From positions 1 through 5,920 of the forward strand of contig JANRKG010000341.1 of the NCBI GenBank assembly GCA_033763635.1: a stretch of 5,920 nucleotides of DNA, written 5' to 3'. The notes below the pieces were generated by a model that saw only the letters and a list, made by a program, of their open reading frames with translations, did no database searches and was not told the DNA's origin. Below, in pieces: positions 4,658-5,920 of the stretch (position 1 is its first letter; the number at the start of each line of letters is the position of its first letter). The stretch is from JANRKG01 sp033763635 (GTDB lineage Bacteria; Cyanobacteriota; Cyanobacteriia; GCF-001939115). Position numbers and translations under genes: made by a program.

Positions 4658-5759
4658 ATACAGTTCCCTGACCGACCTGGCTTTTCAGGTGAATCGTCCC
4701 CCCCATGAGTTCGATCGATCGCTGAACAATTGCAAGCCCCAACCCAGTACCGGGAATTTTTCCCGTATTTCCAGCCCGATGGAAAGGCTCAAATAGCCGT
4801 TTTTGATCCATTTCTGGAATCCCAATGCCTTGATCCTTGACCTGGAAATAAATCTGGTTCCCCTCCCGATTCACCGTCAACCAGATTTTTCCCCCTTGAG
4901 GAGAATATTTAATTGCATTGGACAAAAGGTTATTTAATAAATGCCAGAGTAACTTTTCATCCAGGAATACCTGCTCACAATTTCCCTCGCAGAGCAGGTG
5001 TAGACTGTACTGACTCCCCGCCGTCCATTGCAGGGCATCAATTAAATCCTGGCAGAAAGTCGCAACATTCAGGGCAACGGGATGATGCTCCAGGCGGCCT
5101 GAATTTGCCTGTCCTAGAACTAACACATCTTCCAGGAGTCGATTCATGTTGTCGGACGCAGCTTGAATGCGTTGCAGGTACAGTTGCTTCTTTTCTTCCG
5201 GTAAGCTTGTGCCGTAGCTACGCAGGAATTCAGAAGAGAATTTGATCACGGAAAGGGGAGTTCGAAATTCGTGGCAGGCGATCGCCAGGTACTCCGACTC
5301 TGGAGAAGGCTCGGCCTCCCGTAAGACTGTTTGAGCCGCAGTTAACGCTTTTTGGACTTCGATTTCTGCCTGATGACGGGAGAGGGCAATTTCGATCGTT
5401 GCTCGCAGATCTGCCTCTTTGAAAGGCTTCAGTAAATAGCCAAAGGGCACCGTTGCCTTCGCCCGTTGCAAGGTGTTGCTATCGGCATTCGCAGTCAAGT
5501 AGACGACCGGAATTTTGAATACATCTCGGATCTGTTGAGCGGTCTCCACCCCATCCATCTGATCTTTGAGCATGATATCCATCAAGATGAGGTCAGGATG
5601 GCATTCAGGATTCTGGAACTCGGCTGTCAACTTTGCCAGGGCGATTTCGCCGGAGTCTAACATACCCAGCACTTGATAGCCCATTTTTTCTAAACTTAAA
5701 GCGATATCCTCCGCAACGATCGCTTCATCTTCTACGATCAGAATTTTGATAGCACACAT
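4602..5759 (-). CDS. Receiver-first hybrid histidine kinase (REC-HisKA-HATPase)
   Basis: 385 residues with no membrane segment, so a cytoplasmic kinase. Residues about 4-126 form a receiver: Glu10-Asp11, phosphoacceptor Asp61 (LILMDI), Thr89 (LTA), Lys111 (LKPF). A helical linker (about 127-155) leads to the dimerisation and phosphoacceptor domain with the H-box CHEFRTPL, His163. The ATPase domain carries the N-box NLLSNAIKYS (277-286), G1 DQGIGIP (309-315), F-box LFEPFHRAG (322-330) and G2 GTGLGLAI (337-344), ending in VFTVALP. All catalytic boxes are intact. Without its own sensor domain, its activity is probably set by phosphorylation of the N-terminal receiver by another kinase. The start at ATG 5759 has AAAGAGA (5766-5772) at a suitable distance. 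It lies 50 bp downstream of another kinase gene on the same strand, a likely operon. Its last 18 or so residues are encoded antisense to the response regulator gene; the overlap begins within the final strand. Confidence 0.94.
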   Translation of the reverse strand: MCAIKILIVEDEAIVAEDIALSLEKMGYQVLGMLDSGEIALAKLTAEFQNPECHPDLILMDIMLKDQMDGVETAQQIRDVFKIPVVYLTANADSNTLQRAKATVPFGYLLKPFKEADLRATIEIALSRHQAEIEVQKALTAAQTVLREAEPSPESEYLAIACHEFRTPLSVIKFSSEFLRSYGTSLPEEKKQLYLQRIQAASDNMNRLLEDVLVLGQANSGRLEHHPVALNVATFCQDLIDALQWTAGSQYSLHLLCEGNCEQVFLDEKLLWHLLNNLLSNAIKYSPQGGKIWLTVNREGNQIYFQVKDQGIGIPEMDQKRLFEPFHRAGNTGKIPGTGLGLAIVQRSIELMGGTIHLKSQVGQGTVFTVALPVQLQSLLATPES

Positions 5760-5809
5760 AGTTTATCTCTTTGTAAATAGGAGACACGAATTGATCACAT
5801 GGGACAACT

Positions 5810-5920
5810 TCAGGGGTTTGGAAATGTAATATGAAAACTCGTACCCCTTTGCCCCACGACTTCCAACGTTCCCCGCAACTGGCGCACTAAAGCACGAATG
5901 AGCCGAAAGCCCAGGGAGTG
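5810..5920 (-). CDS. C-terminal end of a sensor histidine kinase (HisKA_2/HWE-like, partial)
   Basis: The 3' end of a gene that continues past the right edge; 36 residues and a TGA stop are visible. The sequence SLGFRLIRALVRQL, then RGTLEV and GTSFHITFP, is the characteristic end of the ATPase domain in HisKA_2/HWE-type kinases: the last G-box helix, a Q-L-x-G-T strand and the final G-T-x-F-x-I-x-F-P strand. The catalytic histidine and any sensor domains are outside the window. Such kinases in cyanobacteria usually carry PAS or GAF sensor domains, but none can be seen here. The 50-bp gap to the hybrid kinase on the same strand, with no obvious terminator, suggests co-transcription, with this kinase upstream as the sensory input. 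The HisKA_2 label rests on a short stretch and could be wrong at the subfamily level; that it is a GHKL-type kinase end is much more secure. Confidence 0.75.
   Translation of the reverse strand, partial: HSLGFRLIRALVRQLRGTLEVVGQRGTSFHITFPNP

Noticed and set aside
4913..5245. 110-residue plus-strand frame inside the hybrid kinase gene
   Set aside because: It is antisense to the kinase core, which carries all its catalytic boxes; the product shows no domain pattern.

Overview
The window looks like cyanobacterial chromosome. The octamer GCGATCGC (HIP1) occurs at 1572-1579 and 5278-5285, with many partial copies such as CGATCG elsewhere. The protein types also fit: Ser/Thr/Asn-rich exported proteins, stand-alone receiver proteins, a receiver-first histidine kinase and a Roadblock-like protein. 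I cannot name the genus.

Left part (1-1139): two minus-strand genes, each starting with a clear signal peptide. One is cut by the window edge (1-133). The other is complete and low in complexity, with an 8-residue tandem repeat (249-872). A divergent intergenic stretch (873-1139) follows, holding a 14-bp inverted repeat and a perfect 9-bp tandem repeat.

Centre (1140-3811): a long plus-strand gene encodes a fused double ATPase subunit of a peptide-type ABC importer (DppD-DppF/GsiA/YejF-like). It has a 15-bp in-frame tandem duplication near its start and an insert in the first ATPase domain. No permease or binding-protein gene lies beside it, so its substrate is not known. It converges, with only 2 bp between stop codons, on an unrecognised 148-residue minus-strand protein. 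Next comes a non-genic stretch with a short C-terminal remnant of a DDE transposase (3559-3726) and a palindromic hairpin (3731-3763).

Right part (3812-5920): a signalling cluster. A small Roadblock/LC7-like protein (minus) is divergent from a single-domain response regulator (plus) across 159 bp that contains two inverted repeats and a duplicated Shine-Dalgarno-like element. The regulator gene overlaps tail-to-tail by 56 bp with a receiver-HisKA-HATPase kinase gene (minus). Fifty bp upstream of that kinase is the 3' end of another kinase gene whose C-terminus resembles the HisKA_2/HWE class. The two receivers are visibly related. A plausible inference is a local phosphorelay in which the upstream kinase acts on one or both receivers, with the Roadblock-like protein as an accessory partner. 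The sequence shows the gene set but not the wiring.

I found no tRNA, rRNA or CRISPR array, no convincing intrinsic terminator and no intact mobile element. The most notable points are the compact signalling cluster, the 15-bp duplication in the ABC gene and the transposase fossil. None of them by itself proves a new system.
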